Positions 26,042-35,646 of a DNA stretch of 64,000 bases are shown here, in pieces (position 1 is the first letter of the stretch; every line of letters begins with the position of its first letter). The stretch lies in NCBI RefSeq assembly GCF_900102265.1, contig NZ_FNBH01000002.1:434001-498000 (forward strand), read 5' to 3'. Under the pieces are notes generated by a model that was not told where the DNA came from, did no database searches, and worked only from the letters and a program-made list of their open reading frames with translations. The DNA is from Epilithonimonas hungarica (GTDB lineage: Bacteria; Bacteroidota; Bacteroidia; Flavobacteriales; Weeksellaceae). Both the position numbers and the translations under genes were made by a program.

Positions 26042-26374
26042 ATGTCAGACGTTAATATTACAATCATAGACAGAGAAGGCGTTTCTCATACGATTCCTGC
26101 ACCAACAGATATGGCAATGAGCATTATGGAAGTTGTCCGTGCTTATGAATTGGCAGAAGAGGGAACGATTGGCATCTGCGGAGGAATGGCAATGTGTGCC
26201 TCTTGCCAATGTTATATCTTAAGCGAAGATGTTCCGCTGCCGGAAATGCTGCCGGACGAAGATGCAATGTTAGCAGAAGCTTTCAATGTAAAACCGAACA
26301 GTAGATTAGGCTGTCAAATTCCTGTAACTCCAGAATTGGAAGGACTCGTCATAGAGTTGGCCCCAGAATATTAA
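26042..26374 (+). CDS. [2Fe-2S] ferredoxin, adrenodoxin type
   Basis: A 110-residue ferredoxin. The cluster ligands are Cys46, Cys52, Cys55 and Cys91 (C-X5-C-X2-C-X35-C), within GICGGMAMCASC and SRLGCQI. The spacing is that of adrenodoxin-type ferredoxins. It is the probable partner of the reductase encoded just upstream and would pass electrons to oxygenases or to iron-sulfur assembly. It is followed by a 16-bp terminator stem. Confidence 0.95.
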   Translation: MSDVNITIIDREGVSHTIPAPTDMAMSIMEVVRAYELAEEGTIGICGGMAMCASCQCYILSEDVPLPEMLPDEDAMLAEAFNVKPNSRLGCQIPVTPELEGLVIELAPEY

Positions 26375-26423
26375 CCACATAGAAACATCGTTTTTTAGAT
26401 TTAATCTATGTTTCTATGTGGTT
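26373..26423. terminator. Bidirectional hairpin terminator
   Basis: A perfect 16-bp stem (AACCACATAGAAACAT and its complement) with a 19-nt loop. Its left arm overlaps the ferredoxin stop codon and its right arm lies 10 bp before the convergent aminopeptidase stop. Confidence 0.75.
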
Positions 26424-26432
26424 TCAAATTAT

Positions 26433-27866
26433 TTATTCTAAAATGAATTTCTTAGTAATTACTTTCCCTGATCTGGTTTTAAAAACCACTAAATAAAATC
26501 CATTGTTAATTTTATTCAAATCAATTTTTCCGGAATAAAGAAGATTTTTTGATTCCAATAATTGTCTTCCACTAGTATCCAAGATCACGATGGATTCAAT
26601 AGCTTCAGTTCCTAATTTATAATTCAGAGATTTGTCTTTTACAAAAATCTCTACAGGACTTTTCTCCAAGTCAGAAACAGCCAAAACAGAACCTTTTGCC
26701 GTTTCGATGATAAACTCCAATCCCAGTTTTGCAAATTTTGCAGCGTGAGTTGCACTACTTCCCATATTGGAAAGTTTATCGTTGGTCGTGTGAATGCTCG
26801 GATTATACTGTGAAAAAGAAGCTTCGAAAGGGAAAGCAGCATCATAACCATTATCTGCCCAACTGAAATGGTCTGAACAGCCATAATTGCAAATCGTATT
26901 TCCGTAAGTGAAAGCATGAGAGCCTGTTTTGTTGTAATGTTCCATCAATTCAATTAGAAACAAATTGAGGTCATTACTATTATAAGAATCCGTTGTTAGA
27001 TAAATATCTTTTGGAGAACCTTTATAATTGGTCATATCGAATTGCACAAACGAAACCACATCCTTATTATCAAGTGCATAATCCTGAGCGATTTCCGAAG
27101 AGCCAACCAATCCGATTTCTTCAGCAGCAAAAGCCATAAACTCAACGGTTTTCGATGGTTTGTAATCCATATCCAACAAAACCCTTATCATTTCAGAAAT
27201 TGTGGCAATCCCTGACGCATCATCATCTGCTCCCGGTGCAAAATTGGCATTACTGGTAATAGAATCCATATGCGCCCCCACAATGATGAAATCATTCGGA
27301 GCCGTAGTTCCATCAATTGTAAAAACCAGAGAAGGCATCGGTGTTCCAAAGTGATCAACTACTCTAACAGATACATCCGTTCTTCCAGAAGCAGTGATCA
27401 AAGCTTGCCATTTTGTTTTCAGATCCTGAACAGCGGTTTGCGCTTTCGCTGTCGTGTGATAACGCGTTCCGTAATTTTCCAAAACCTGGATATGAGCCTT
27501 GATATTATCGGCACTTACTTTTGCAATAGCGGAATTGACAGCAGCATTTTGGTCAATCGTAAATGATAAAACTCTATTTGATCTTTTAGATCTGTTAATT
27601 GCTGATAACGCTTCTTCCTTGGAAGATTTGTAAACATAACCAGGACCATGTGTGATGACATTATGATGAAGAAACTCAGCTGCTTTTTTGGTCAGAAAAA
27701 TAGCAGATTGATTTCCGGCAGCACCTACAATTTCAATTTCTTCAGGGAATTTTTCTTTTAGTTCTTTTGCGCTTTCAGAATCCGTCGTTGCATAGAACTT
27801 GTCTGATTGTGCGAAAGCGTGGCTAAAAACTACAAGTGAAAATATAGAAAGTAATTTTCGTTTCAT
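26433..27866 (-). CDS. Secreted M28 family aminopeptidase with T9SS sorting domain
   Basis: A 477-residue protein: signal peptide (MKRKLLSIFSLVVFSHAFAQ), propeptide, an M28 zinc peptidase domain, and a C-terminal T9SS type A sorting domain of about 75 residues (SIVILDTSGRQLLE, NNGFYLVVFKTRSGKVITKKFILE). Zinc and catalytic residues are visible as His199 in GAHMDS, Asp214 in GADDDAS, Glu249-Glu250, Asp277 and His359. It is exported through the T9SS and probably releases amino acids from peptides outside the cell. Confidence 0.94.
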   Translation of the reverse strand: MKRKLLSIFSLVVFSHAFAQSDKFYATTDSESAKELKEKFPEEIEIVGAAGNQSAIFLTKKAAEFLHHNVITHGPGYVYKSSKEEALSAINRSKRSNRVLSFTIDQNAAVNSAIAKVSADNIKAHIQVLENYGTRYHTTAKAQTAVQDLKTKWQALITASGRTDVSVRVVDHFGTPMPSLVFTIDGTTAPNDFIIVGAHMDSITSNANFAPGADDDASGIATISEMIRVLLDMDYKPSKTVEFMAFAAEEIGLVGSSEIAQDYALDNKDVVSFVQFDMTNYKGSPKDIYLTTDSYNSNDLNLFLIELMEHYNKTGSHAFTYGNTICNYGCSDHFSWADNGYDAAFPFEASFSQYNPSIHTTNDKLSNMGSSATHAAKFAKLGLEFIIETAKGSVLAVSDLEKSPVEIFVKDKSLNYKLGTEAIESIVILDTSGRQLLESKNLLYSGKIDLNKINNGFYLVVFKTRSGKVITKKFILE

Positions 27867-28009
27867 TAATTATTGATTTTTCAGCTTTTATTTCTGTAAA
27901 AATAGTCAAATTCTTTAACAAATTATTGAATTAATTATCATTTTGATTCTATTATTTATAAATAAATCGTATGGAATTATTTTTGAATTGATGAGGAAAA
28001 TAAATTATT

Positions 28010-28549
28010 ATGAAAAATTCATTTCTAAAAATAGCAATACCAATTTCAGTTGGAGTTTTGGCAATCTTAATATTTAAATCCTGTTCTGTTGGAATTCCTG
28101 AAAAAGCAACCGCAATTCAGAATTTTGATTCAGAGAAATATCTGGGAAAATGGTATGAGATCGCAAGATTCGATTTCAAATTTGAAAAGAATATGAATCA
28201 GGTCACAGCCACTTATTCCAAGAATCCTGACGGAACTATAAAAGTTGATAATAAAGGCTATGATTATGTGAAAAAAGAGTGGAAACAAAGCATTGGCGAA
28301 GCAAGATCTGTAAACTCTGAAAGCGAGGCAAGACTGAAAGTTTCTTTCTTCAAACCATTTTGGGCCGGTTATAATGTCATCGATCTGGTTGACTACAAAT
28401 ATGCTTTGGTTGCAGGAAAGAATCTGGATTATCTCTGGATTCTGTCTCGTGAAAAAACAATCCCGGAAACTATTAAAACCCGATTTCTTGAGAAAGCAGA
28501 ATCCATTGGTTATGATACTTCCAAATTGATCTGGGTGGAACAGAAATAG
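28010..28549 (+). CDS. Lipocalin (Blc-like) family protein
   Basis: A 179-residue protein with an N-terminal hydrophobic anchor ending near a cysteine (LIFKSCSVGIP), consistent with a lipoprotein. The lipocalin fold shows the first signature YLGKWYEIARFDFKFEKNM, VTATYSKNPDGTIKV, and the third block YLWILSREKTIPE. Bacterial lipocalins bind lipids in the envelope and respond to stress. A -7 box TATTTTTG lies at 27978-27985, 25 bp before the ATG. Confidence 0.92.
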   Translation: MKNSFLKIAIPISVGVLAILIFKSCSVGIPEKATAIQNFDSEKYLGKWYEIARFDFKFEKNMNQVTATYSKNPDGTIKVDNKGYDYVKKEWKQSIGEARSVNSESEARLKVSFFKPFWAGYNVIDLVDYKYALVAGKNLDYLWILSREKTIPETIKTRFLEKAESIGYDTSKLIWVEQK

Positions 28550-28580
28550 AAAAAGTGAAAAGAAGTACAGATCGTCGATT

Positions 28581-28697
28581 TAGCCCCGATTGCAACGGAA
28601 TCCCTTTTTGGCGTTGGCTTGAAAACGTTAGCAAAAAGATATAGCGGAAAGCGGGTTGGAAAGTGAGCCGATACCGAAACGTGACGCACCTAAAAAT
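28581..28697. repeat. Dispersed palindromic element, copy A
   Basis: It begins TAGCCCCGATTGCAACGGAA and ends near GCACCTAAAAATC, with internal CTTTTT/AAAAAG arms and AGCGGAAAGCGGG on the right. It matches copies at 35556-35640 and 45338-45430. It is non-coding and lies between the lipocalin and cbpA. Confidence 0.65.
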
Positions 28698-28775
28698 CAG
28701 CTTTGATAATTTGTATTTTGGCAAACAAATCGCTAACTTAGAACATCTAAATCCAGATAAAAACCAATTGATAAT

Positions 28776-29693
28776 ATGGCGTTTATAGATTATTACAAAA
28801 TTCTTGGGCTTGAGAAAAACGCATCCACAGATGACATCAAAAAAGCTTACAGAAGGCTTGCGCGGAAGTATCATCCGGATATGAATCCGAGCGATAAGGA
28901 AGCGGAGAAAAAATTCAAGGAAATCAATGAGGCAAATGAGGTTCTGAGCAATCCGGAAAACCGTGCAAAGTATGACAAATATGGCGAAAATTGGAAACAC
29001 GGCGAAGAGTACGAACGTGCGCGGCAACAGCAGAGACAGCAACAACAATATTCCGGAAACTTCGGCAGCGGATCTTCAGGAGCGGATTTTGGTGAAGGCG
29101 AAGATTTTTCGGATTTTTTCCAGTCGATGTTTGGAGGAGGTGGTAGTGGATTTGGAAAGAACTCTAGAGGAAGTGCGAGCGGAAAATTCAAAGGTCAGGA
29201 TGTTTCAGCTGAATTGAATCTCGGTTTGAAAGACGCTGCGAAAACGCACCAGCAGACTTTCGATATCAATGGTAAAAAAGTAAGGATCACAATACCTGCC
29301 GGCATTTATGATGGTCAGCAGATCAAACTGAAGGGTCATGGCAATCCAGGAATAAATGGTGGACCGAATGGTGACCTTTACATTACTTTCAATATTTCGG
29401 AAGATAAGGATTTTAAACGCGAAGGTGATAATTTGAGAACATCTGTCGATCTAGACCTTTACACAGCTGTTTTAGGCGGCGATGTTAACATCCGGACACT
29501 TGACGGTTCTGTTAATCTGAAAGTGAAACCAGAAACTCAAAATGGAACAACGGTAAGACTAAAAGGAAAAGGATTTCCGGTCTATAAAAAAGAAGGTGAA
29601 TCTGGTGACCTGTACGTAACATACAACATAAAAATCCCAACCAACCTTACTGAAAAACAAAAAGACCTTTTTCAACAACTCAAAAATTCTTAG
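28776..29693 (+). CDS. cbpA: J-domain co-chaperone (CbpA/DnaJ-like)
   Basis: A 305-residue protein with an N-terminal J-domain (HPD at residues 33-35), a linker rich in Gln then Gly/Ser/Asp (residues about 85-135), and two C-terminal client-binding beta domains ([30 protein letters not shown] and [24 protein letters not shown]-type strands). The cysteine-rich zinc region of DnaJ is absent, which fits CbpA. It recruits substrates to DnaK. The next gene, 2 bp downstream, encodes the modulator CbpM, so the pair forms a small operon. Confidence 0.95.
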   Translation: MAFIDYYKILGLEKNASTDDIKKAYRRLARKYHPDMNPSDKEAEKKFKEINEANEVLSNPENRAKYDKYGENWKHGEEYERARQQQRQQQQYSGNFGSGSSGADFGEGEDFSDFFQSMFGGGGSGFGKNSRGSASGKFKGQDVSAELNLGLKDAAKTHQQTFDINGKKVRITIPAGIYDGQQIKLKGHGNPGINGGPNGDLYITFNISEDKDFKREGDNLRTSVDLDLYTAVLGGDVNIRTLDGSVNLKVKPETQNGTTVRLKGKGFPVYKKEGESGDLYVTYNIKIPTNLTEKQKDLFQQLKNS

Positions 29694-29695
29694 CA

Positions 29696-30001
29696 ATGAA
29701 CGAAAGAATCTCCATAGAAGAAATCATCCGAATATATAAAATAGATCATTCCTTTCTTGACCAGCTCATCGATTTGGAATTATTGCACCCCGAGACCGAT
29801 AACCGCATCCGGTATATTATTTATGAAGAACTACCTCATCTTGAACGTTTCGCAAATTGGCATTACGACCTTGATATTAATCTTCCGGGCATCGAAATCA
29901 TCCATAGGCTTCTCAATCAACTGGAAGATCTGAAAAATCAAAATCGCAGACTGTTACAAAATGTTTCGAAGTTCGAAAACTGGGAAGATGCAGAAATTTA
30001 G
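29696..30001 (+). CDS. cbpM: CbpM-like chaperone modulator
   Basis: A 101-residue helical protein of the MerR-HTH-like CbpM fold (MNERISIEEIIRIYKIDHSFLDQLIDLELLHP, then a long helix ending in LEDLKNQNRRLLQN). CbpM binds the J-domain of CbpA and inhibits it. The gene begins 2 bp after cbpA, so the two are certainly co-expressed. The identity rests on size, fold pattern and position. Confidence 0.88.
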   Translation: MNERISIEEIIRIYKIDHSFLDQLIDLELLHPETDNRIRYIIYEELPHLERFANWHYDLDINLPGIEIIHRLLNQLEDLKNQNRRLLQNVSKFENWEDAEI

Positions 30002-30026
30002 CCGATTTTCTTTGTAAATTTGTGAG

Positions 30027-30989
30027 ATGGAGTTATATGATGTTCTTATTGTTGGTGGCGGTCCTATTGGATTGGCCTGTGCTTTGGAAGCAAAAAAAAA
30101 TAACCTGAAATATATCATTATTGAAAAAGGAACGGTGGCGAACAGCCTGTACAACTATCCTTTGTATATGACTTTTTTCTCAACGGCAGACCGATTGGAA
30201 ATTGACGAAATTCCATTTATCACTACAAGACCAAAACCCGGAAGACAAGACGCACTGGAATATTACCAGGGAATTGCCCGCCAAAAGCAAATCAATATAA
30301 GATCTTACGAAAAGGTTATCAATATTCAGAAATCTACTTTCTTTCAGGTTGAAACCAGCAAGCAGATCTATTTTGCCAAAAATGTAATCATTGCCACAGG
30401 TTTTTATGATATTCCTAATCTGATGGAAATTCCAGGAGAAGATCTACCAAAGGTAAAACATTATTATACGGAACCCTACCCTTATGCTTTCCAGAATGTC
30501 GTGGTTATCGGCTCCAGTAATTCTTCTGTTGATGCCGCCTTGGAAATCTACCGAAAAGGTGGAAATGTAACGATGATCATCCGAAATAATGAAATTTCTA
30601 AAAGCGTAAAATATTGGGTAAAACCAGATATCGAAAACAGAATCAAAGAAGGAAGCATCAAAGCTTTTTTCGGAGCACAACTTTTGGAAGTGAAGTCCCA
30701 TTCTGTTATTTTCAAAACCAATAAAGGCAAAACTCAAGAAATAGAAAATGATTTTGTCCTCGCAATGACAGGCTATCTTCCTGACTTTGAATTCCTGAAA
30801 AGCATTGGAATCCATTTAAAGGGCGAATGTCAAAACCCTCATTATAATCCCGACACAATGGAAACCAACGTTGACGGAATTTATCTAGCTGGTGTAGTTT
30901 GTGGTGGAAAAGACACGCATCTTTGGTTCATAGAAAACTCCAGGATCCACGCCCAGCAAATTATCAAAGACATCATTAGTAAAAATTAA
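30027..30989 (+). CDS. ypdA: YpdA-family bacillithiol disulfide reductase
   Basis: A 320-residue FAD/NADPH flavoprotein with the FAD loop DVLIVGGGPIGLACALEA and the NADPH loop VVVIGSSNSSVDAALEIY, the YpdA stretch YPLYMTFFSTADRLEI, and closing GIYLAGVVCGGKDTHLWFIENSR. YpdA (Bdr) reduces bacillithiol disulfide to bacillithiol and so maintains the low-molecular-weight thiol pool. Its presence suggests this organism uses bacillithiol. Confidence 0.94.
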   Translation: MELYDVLIVGGGPIGLACALEAKKNNLKYIIIEKGTVANSLYNYPLYMTFFSTADRLEIDEIPFITTRPKPGRQDALEYYQGIARQKQINIRSYEKVINIQKSTFFQVETSKQIYFAKNVIIATGFYDIPNLMEIPGEDLPKVKHYYTEPYPYAFQNVVVIGSSNSSVDAALEIYRKGGNVTMIIRNNEISKSVKYWVKPDIENRIKEGSIKAFFGAQLLEVKSHSVIFKTNKGKTQEIENDFVLAMTGYLPDFEFLKSIGIHLKGECQNPHYNPDTMETNVDGIYLAGVVCGGKDTHLWFIENSRIHAQQIIKDIISKN

Positions 30990-31056
30990 TATTTCACTAT
31001 GTATAATTTATTAGTTGGTATTCTTTTTGTAACTTATTGACGCAGAAAGAAAAACT

Positions 31057-32091
31057 ATGAACATCAAATTAATTAAAAACACATTTCCTTTATTCATCAT
31101 CATTTCGCTGTTTCTTGTTCAATGTAAAAAGGACGAATCTGTTCCTTCATCAGATAAAAATGACAATCCGATAACAGATATTTTGTCTCCTGACGACAAA
31201 AAAGAGGAAGACTCAATAAAAGAAGAAAAACCAAAAATACCGGATGTTGTCATCCCGAGAAAAGATTTTGGATTCTATCCCTGGGTTTACAAAAACACCG
31301 ACTCAGTTTCACAAAAAAACAAGAAAGAGTTTACGGGAAAGGCCCTTTATACAATTCTTGCTCTTAATCGTCTTGACAGAGCCAACATCGGAGCGGCCGA
31401 CACATTGGTTGTTCCGGCAAAGATAGAGGACGATTTCCTAATATATTCACCATTTCCCGGTCATGTTACAACTCTTGAAAATGTGAGAAAATTCGTTTTC
31501 TTTTCTTATCCGATTCAGGCTTTCGGCGTTTATGAAAACGGAAACCTTATCAAATGGGGTCCTACAAGTATGGGTAAGAAAGCAACACCTACTAAAAAAG
31601 GGTTAATGTTCGCCAATTGGAAAAAAGAAGTGGCGATTTCTACCGTTAGCGACGAATGGAAACTCCGTTGGAATGTAAATGTTGCAAATTTTGACGGCAT
31701 CGGTTGGCATCAATATGCAATGCCCGGGTATCCGGCTTCGCACTCGTGCCTCAGAATGCTGGAAGAAGACGCCAAATGGATGTACACCTGGGTGGACACT
31801 TGGATCCTTAATAAAGGTGGAGCAACTACCAGAGCCAAAGGAACGCCATTGATCGTTTATGGTGATTATCCTTGGGGAAAAAGAAGACCATGGAAAAAAC
31901 TGCTGGATTCTCCCGAAGCTAACAATATATCTGAAGATGAAATGAACAAAATCATCGAACCTCAACTTGCAGAGATCATGAAAGAACAGGAAAACCGGGA
32001 CATTGTCATTCAGCAAGTTGAGCGGGAGAAAAAAGCAAAAGCAGACTCTTTGATGTCGTTGGCAAACAAAGACACTACAAAATTACAATGA
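31057..32091 (+). CDS. L,D-transpeptidase lipoprotein (YkuD family)
   Basis: A 344-residue protein with a lipoprotein signal (lipobox LFLVQC, Cys23), a Lys/Asp/Glu-rich linker to about residue 70, and a YkuD catalytic domain with the active-site signature HQYAMPGYPASHSCLRM (catalytic Cys231). L,D-transpeptidases form 3-3 cross-links in peptidoglycan or attach proteins to it. A Glu/Lys-rich tail of about 60 residues follows the domain. Confidence 0.93.
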   Translation: MNIKLIKNTFPLFIIISLFLVQCKKDESVPSSDKNDNPITDILSPDDKKEEDSIKEEKPKIPDVVIPRKDFGFYPWVYKNTDSVSQKNKKEFTGKALYTILALNRLDRANIGAADTLVVPAKIEDDFLIYSPFPGHVTTLENVRKFVFFSYPIQAFGVYENGNLIKWGPTSMGKKATPTKKGLMFANWKKEVAISTVSDEWKLRWNVNVANFDGIGWHQYAMPGYPASHSCLRMLEEDAKWMYTWVDTWILNKGGATTRAKGTPLIVYGDYPWGKRRPWKKLLDSPEANNISEDEMNKIIEPQLAEIMKEQENRDIVIQQVEREKKAKADSLMSLANKDTTKLQ

Positions 32092-32141
32092 TATTTATAA
32101 TTTGATTGTTGCCTGGAGAATCTTCATGTTTTCTATCAGTA

Positions 32142-32185
32142 AATTTTAGCTAAGTTAATTAGATATGTTTACCTTAGCTAAAATT
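32142..32185. repeat. 13-bp perfect inverted repeat before the AT-rich gene
   Basis: Arms AATTTTAGCTAAG (32142-32154) and CTTAGCTAAAATT (32173-32185) enclose an 18-nt loop. The right arm ends 9 bp before the next start codon. It may terminate the transpeptidase gene or regulate the membrane protein. Confidence 0.65.
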
Positions 32186-32194
32186 AGTAATTGA

Positions 32195-34069
32195 ATGTTG
32201 ATCAATAGGGACAATACGCATAATTATATTAAAAAAATCCTTTTCTTTCTTATTTTTTTGAGCATTTGCCTATTTCTAATACCCATTGAGCCCATAATGC
32301 CAGGTGTGGGGTTAGATCCTTCTTGGCAACATGCTATGAATGTAGCCATTTCAGAAAAATTAGAATTAGGTAAAAATATAATATTCACGTATGGACCTTA
32401 TATCGGGATCTGTACACACTATTTTCATCCAAAGTTGGACAGCATCAATATGATATGTTCATCATTTCTAAGTATTAGTTTCGGATACCTTATCTATAAT
32501 TTACTACGAAAAGAAAAAGTGACAATCATTTTTTTATTCTTTGCCATATTCTTTTTAATATCCAATACCAATTATAGGGATTTCATCTTCTACCTCGCCC
32601 CTTTTATGCTTTTCTTTGATTTTATCAGATCTGATATTAATAATACCGAACGATCCTTATTACATGACTTTATATTATACTTTCCAATTGGGTTGATCGT
32701 ATTAATAAAATGTTCCTTTATTATTCCTTATCTAGTAATTCTTCCTATTATATTTTTTATACTCATATCATCTAAAAGGGCAAAGGAAATAATAACTATA
32801 TCAATAATCATATTTTCCGGGTTAATATTTTTCTGGACCATCTCAGATCAAAAGCCAGCGAACCTACTTTCATATTTTATTTCGAACATACCGTTGATAT
32901 CTGGATTTTCTGAAGGAATGTCAAGTACCGAACATTCTCTATCTGAAGTTATTCTATTCTGGTCTTTAGGAATAATTATCATTGTGCAATTGTTGTTTTT
33001 AAAACATAAGCCTCATTCTTTTATCTTATCGATCGTTTCAATTTTCATCATATTTTTAAGTTTCAAGAGTGGATTTGTAAGGCAGGATGAGCATACAAAA
33101 ATATCTTTCTCCATATTAATTTTTGTTGCTTTTTTTATTTATCTGTTTTCAAAAACAAGATCATCTTTTATTATATTTTGTTTGTGTACGATTACTTCTT
33201 TCACTTCCTACAAGTTGTATAACAATACTTCATTTAGCAGTTCTATCAAAGGTAATTTTGTGAAAATATACGACGGAATAAAACTCAGGTCACAACATAA
33301 AAAATTAAAAACTGAATATCAAAAAAAGTTGGATGACATCAATAAGCAAATACAACTACCTATTTTATCCGGAAGTAGTGATATTTATAATTTTGAGCAG
33401 AGTTATCTCCTTGCATCTAAAAATATCTGGAACCCAAGACCTGTGTTCCAAAGTTATACCGCATATACAAAAGAACTTTTATATGCCAATAGAGATCATT
33501 TATTATCGGATAAAAGTCCAGACAATTTATTTTTTAAAGTTGAAACGATCGACGGTAGATTACCATCAACCGAAGATGGCAATAGCTGGCCTCTCATACT
33601 TTCAAATTACAAACCAATAAAATTCGAAAATGATTATCTCATCTTAAAAAAAAGATATGAACAAAATAGAGATATCAAACTGGATCTTATACAAAAGCAA
33701 TCTGGGAGACTTAATCAGGAAATAAAAATCCCGGACCATACCGGTCTCTTATTCTGCAGAATAAAAATAGAACCGACATTTTTGGGGAAATTTATAACAA
33801 GATTTTTCAGGTCCGATAAACTGTATATCATCACCAAAGAAAATAATAACTCAGAAAAAAAATATAAACTAATAAGCGGAATGGTTGAAACTGATTACTT
33901 AATATCTCCACTGGTAGAAGACACAAAAGATTATTATAATTTATATAAAACAGATCGTCTAAAATATAAGAATGTCAAATCGGTCAAAATCATTCCCAAC
34001 GATCGTAATTTCCTAATAGATTTCTGGCAGGATAATTTTGAAATAGAATTTTACAATTTTTCAAATTAA
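32195..34069 (+). CDS. Large AT-rich polytopic membrane protein, unknown
   Basis: A 624-residue protein with about ten hydrophobic helices in the first 360 residues and a soluble C-terminal part of about 260 residues. The first external loop contains PGVGLDPSWQHAMNVAISEKLELGKNIIFTYGPY, a pattern (DPSW...YGP) that recalls GT-C glycosyltransferases or other lipid-linked sugar enzymes. No known family is certain. Base composition is clearly more AT-rich than its neighbours, a possible sign of transfer. It begins just after a 13-bp inverted repeat. Confidence 0.65.
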   Translation: MLINRDNTHNYIKKILFFLIFLSICLFLIPIEPIMPGVGLDPSWQHAMNVAISEKLELGKNIIFTYGPYIGICTHYFHPKLDSINMICSSFLSISFGYLIYNLLRKEKVTIIFLFFAIFFLISNTNYRDFIFYLAPFMLFFDFIRSDINNTERSLLHDFILYFPIGLIVLIKCSFIIPYLVILPIIFFILISSKRAKEIITISIIIFSGLIFFWTISDQKPANLLSYFISNIPLISGFSEGMSSTEHSLSEVILFWSLGIIIIVQLLFLKHKPHSFILSIVSIFIIFLSFKSGFVRQDEHTKISFSILIFVAFFIYLFSKTRSSFIIFCLCTITSFTSYKLYNNTSFSSSIKGNFVKIYDGIKLRSQHKKLKTEYQKKLDDINKQIQLPILSGSSDIYNFEQSYLLASKNIWNPRPVFQSYTAYTKELLYANRDHLLSDKSPDNLFFKVETIDGRLPSTEDGNSWPLILSNYKPIKFENDYLILKKRYEQNRDIKLDLIQKQSGRLNQEIKIPDHTGLLFCRIKIEPTFLGKFITRFFRSDKLYIITKENNNSEKKYKLISGMVETDYLISPLVEDTKDYYNLYKTDRLKYKNVKSVKIIPNDRNFLIDFWQDNFEIEFYNFSN

Positions 34070-34085
34070 TACGAGATCTTTTATT

Positions 34086-35375
34086 TTAGATATTCCCCAC
34101 AACCGTTTTCACCTGCGTAAATTCTTTGATTGCCATCAAAGACAACTCAACACCATAACCGGAAGATTTAGCGCCACCGAAAGGAAGTCTTGCGTCAGAA
34201 CTCGTTGACTTGTTAATGGAGACCGTTCCGGATTCCAGATTATCAATGAAAAACTGAGCACGTTTTTTATCTTTCGTCCAAACAGCATTGCCTAATCCAA
34301 ACGGAATATCATTCGCTAATTTCAAGATTTCATCGTCATCTTTTCCAATCATCAGAATTGCCAAAGGTCCGAATAATTCTTCCTGAAGGATTGGATTACC
34401 TTCTTTTACCCGAATAATTCCCGGACGAAATTCATTCTCAGAAATACGCTCCAAAGCCAGAACCACTTCTGCTCCATGTTTCAATGCTTTTTTATATTGA
34501 TCTTCTAATTCATCCGCCAAATCCGGCCTTGCCATTTTTCCCAATTTGGTTTCTTTTTTAAAAGGGTCAGCAGGTTGATAAGAATTGTATTCTTCTACAA
34601 ATTTTGGAACAAATTCTTTCTCTATATCTTGATGAACGATGAAACGTTTAGCAGCATTACAAACCTGACCTGTATTTTGAAGTTTTCCGGCAGGTCCGTC
34701 AATCGCTGCTTTCTCATAATCAGAATCTTCTAAAACAATAAACGCATCACTTCCGCCTAATTCCAGAACTGATTTCTTGATATTTTTCCCTGCAAGAGAA
34801 GCAACTTCACTTCCTGCTTTTTCGCTTCCTGTCAAACTTACACCTCTCACCAAAGGATTTTCAAGAATATCTTTGATTTCGTTATGTCCGATTCTTAGAT
34901 TTTGGAAAATATATTTCGGGAAGCCTGCTTCTGCAAAAGCTTTCTCTATTTCATCACCACTTTCGAAACAGATAGATGCGTGTTTCAGCAATATAACATT
35001 CCCTGCTAGAATTGCTGGAACCGCAAATCTCAAAACCTGCCAAAACGGAAAATTCCAAGGCATTACGCCAAGGATAATTCCCAGTGCATCGTAATGGACT
35101 TCGCTTACATTGAATTCTGTTGTGATTTTTTCGGGTTTCAATACATTTTCTGCATTGGCATAAAACCGAATCATTCCGGCACTTTTCTCTATCTCGGCAA
35201 TTGATTGGGAAATCGGCTTATGCATTTCTGTGGTTATGATTTCTGCATAAGTTTGTTTGTTCTTATCCAGAACATCTGCCAGTTTCAAAAGTAGCTTTTG
35301 TCTTTCTTCAAAAGGAGTTTTTCTCCAATCTTGGAATGATTGGTGCGCAGAATCAATGTGTTTTGTCAAATCCAT
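34086..35375 (-). CDS. NAD(P)-dependent aldehyde dehydrogenase, succinate-semialdehyde type
   Basis: A 429-residue ALDH. The cofactor region has GVMPWNFPFWQVLRFAVPAILAGN and LLKHAS, the general base Glu lies in SVLELGGSDAF, and the catalytic Cys lies in GKLQNTGQVCNAAKRF. The C-terminal EELFGPLAILM and LPFGGAKSSGYG complete the signature. It oxidises an aldehyde to the acid, probably succinate semialdehyde. The protein is shorter at the N-terminus than the usual family length of about 455-480 residues but all catalytic parts are present. Confidence 0.9.
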   Translation of the reverse strand: MDLTKHIDSAHQSFQDWRKTPFEERQKLLLKLADVLDKNKQTYAEIITTEMHKPISQSIAEIEKSAGMIRFYANAENVLKPEKITTEFNVSEVHYDALGIILGVMPWNFPFWQVLRFAVPAILAGNVILLKHASICFESGDEIEKAFAEAGFPKYIFQNLRIGHNEIKDILENPLVRGVSLTGSEKAGSEVASLAGKNIKKSVLELGGSDAFIVLEDSDYEKAAIDGPAGKLQNTGQVCNAAKRFIVHQDIEKEFVPKFVEEYNSYQPADPFKKETKLGKMARPDLADELEDQYKKALKHGAEVVLALERISENEFRPGIIRVKEGNPILQEELFGPLAILMIGKDDDEILKLANDIPFGLGNAVWTKDKKRAQFFIDNLESGTVSINKSTSSDARLPFGGAKSSGYGVELSLMAIKEFTQVKTVVGNI

Positions 35376-35555
35376 TCTTCTCTGATTTTATTGAATATTG
35401 GGGTGCATTAATTGTACCAATTATTGCGAGTCTAAATGTACAAAGTTGAAAATAAAACCAATACTTATTTTTATACTTTTTATAAATTTTTGCAGTAAAT
35501 TTTATAAATAATGAAATTTAATTTTTGAAAGTAATTCAAAAACAGAGAATTGCTC

Positions 35556-35640
35556 GCGCCCCGACCTGAGTGGAGCTCTTTTTCTTTTTTGAATAAAAAG
35601 AAAAAAGCGGGAACGGAGGGCGGATAAAGGCGCCCAAAAT
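35556..35640. repeat. Dispersed palindromic element, copy B
   Basis: It runs from GCGCCCCGACCTGAGTGGAG to GGCGCCCAAAAT, with a poly-pyrimidine/poly-purine stem in the middle and AGCGGGAACGGAGGGCGG on the right. It ends 7 bp from the stop codon of the minus-strand membrane protein. Confidence 0.65.
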
Positions 35641-35646
35641 ATTATA

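Noticed and set aside
28473-29048. A 191-residue minus-strand gene over the lipocalin end and cbpA start
   Set aside because: It runs antisense through two real genes and a repeat element and has no recognisable motif.
34086-35375. Truncated aldehyde dehydrogenase pseudogene
   Set aside because: The protein is shorter at the N-terminus than many relatives, but cofactor, Glu and Cys motifs are intact and the frame is open.
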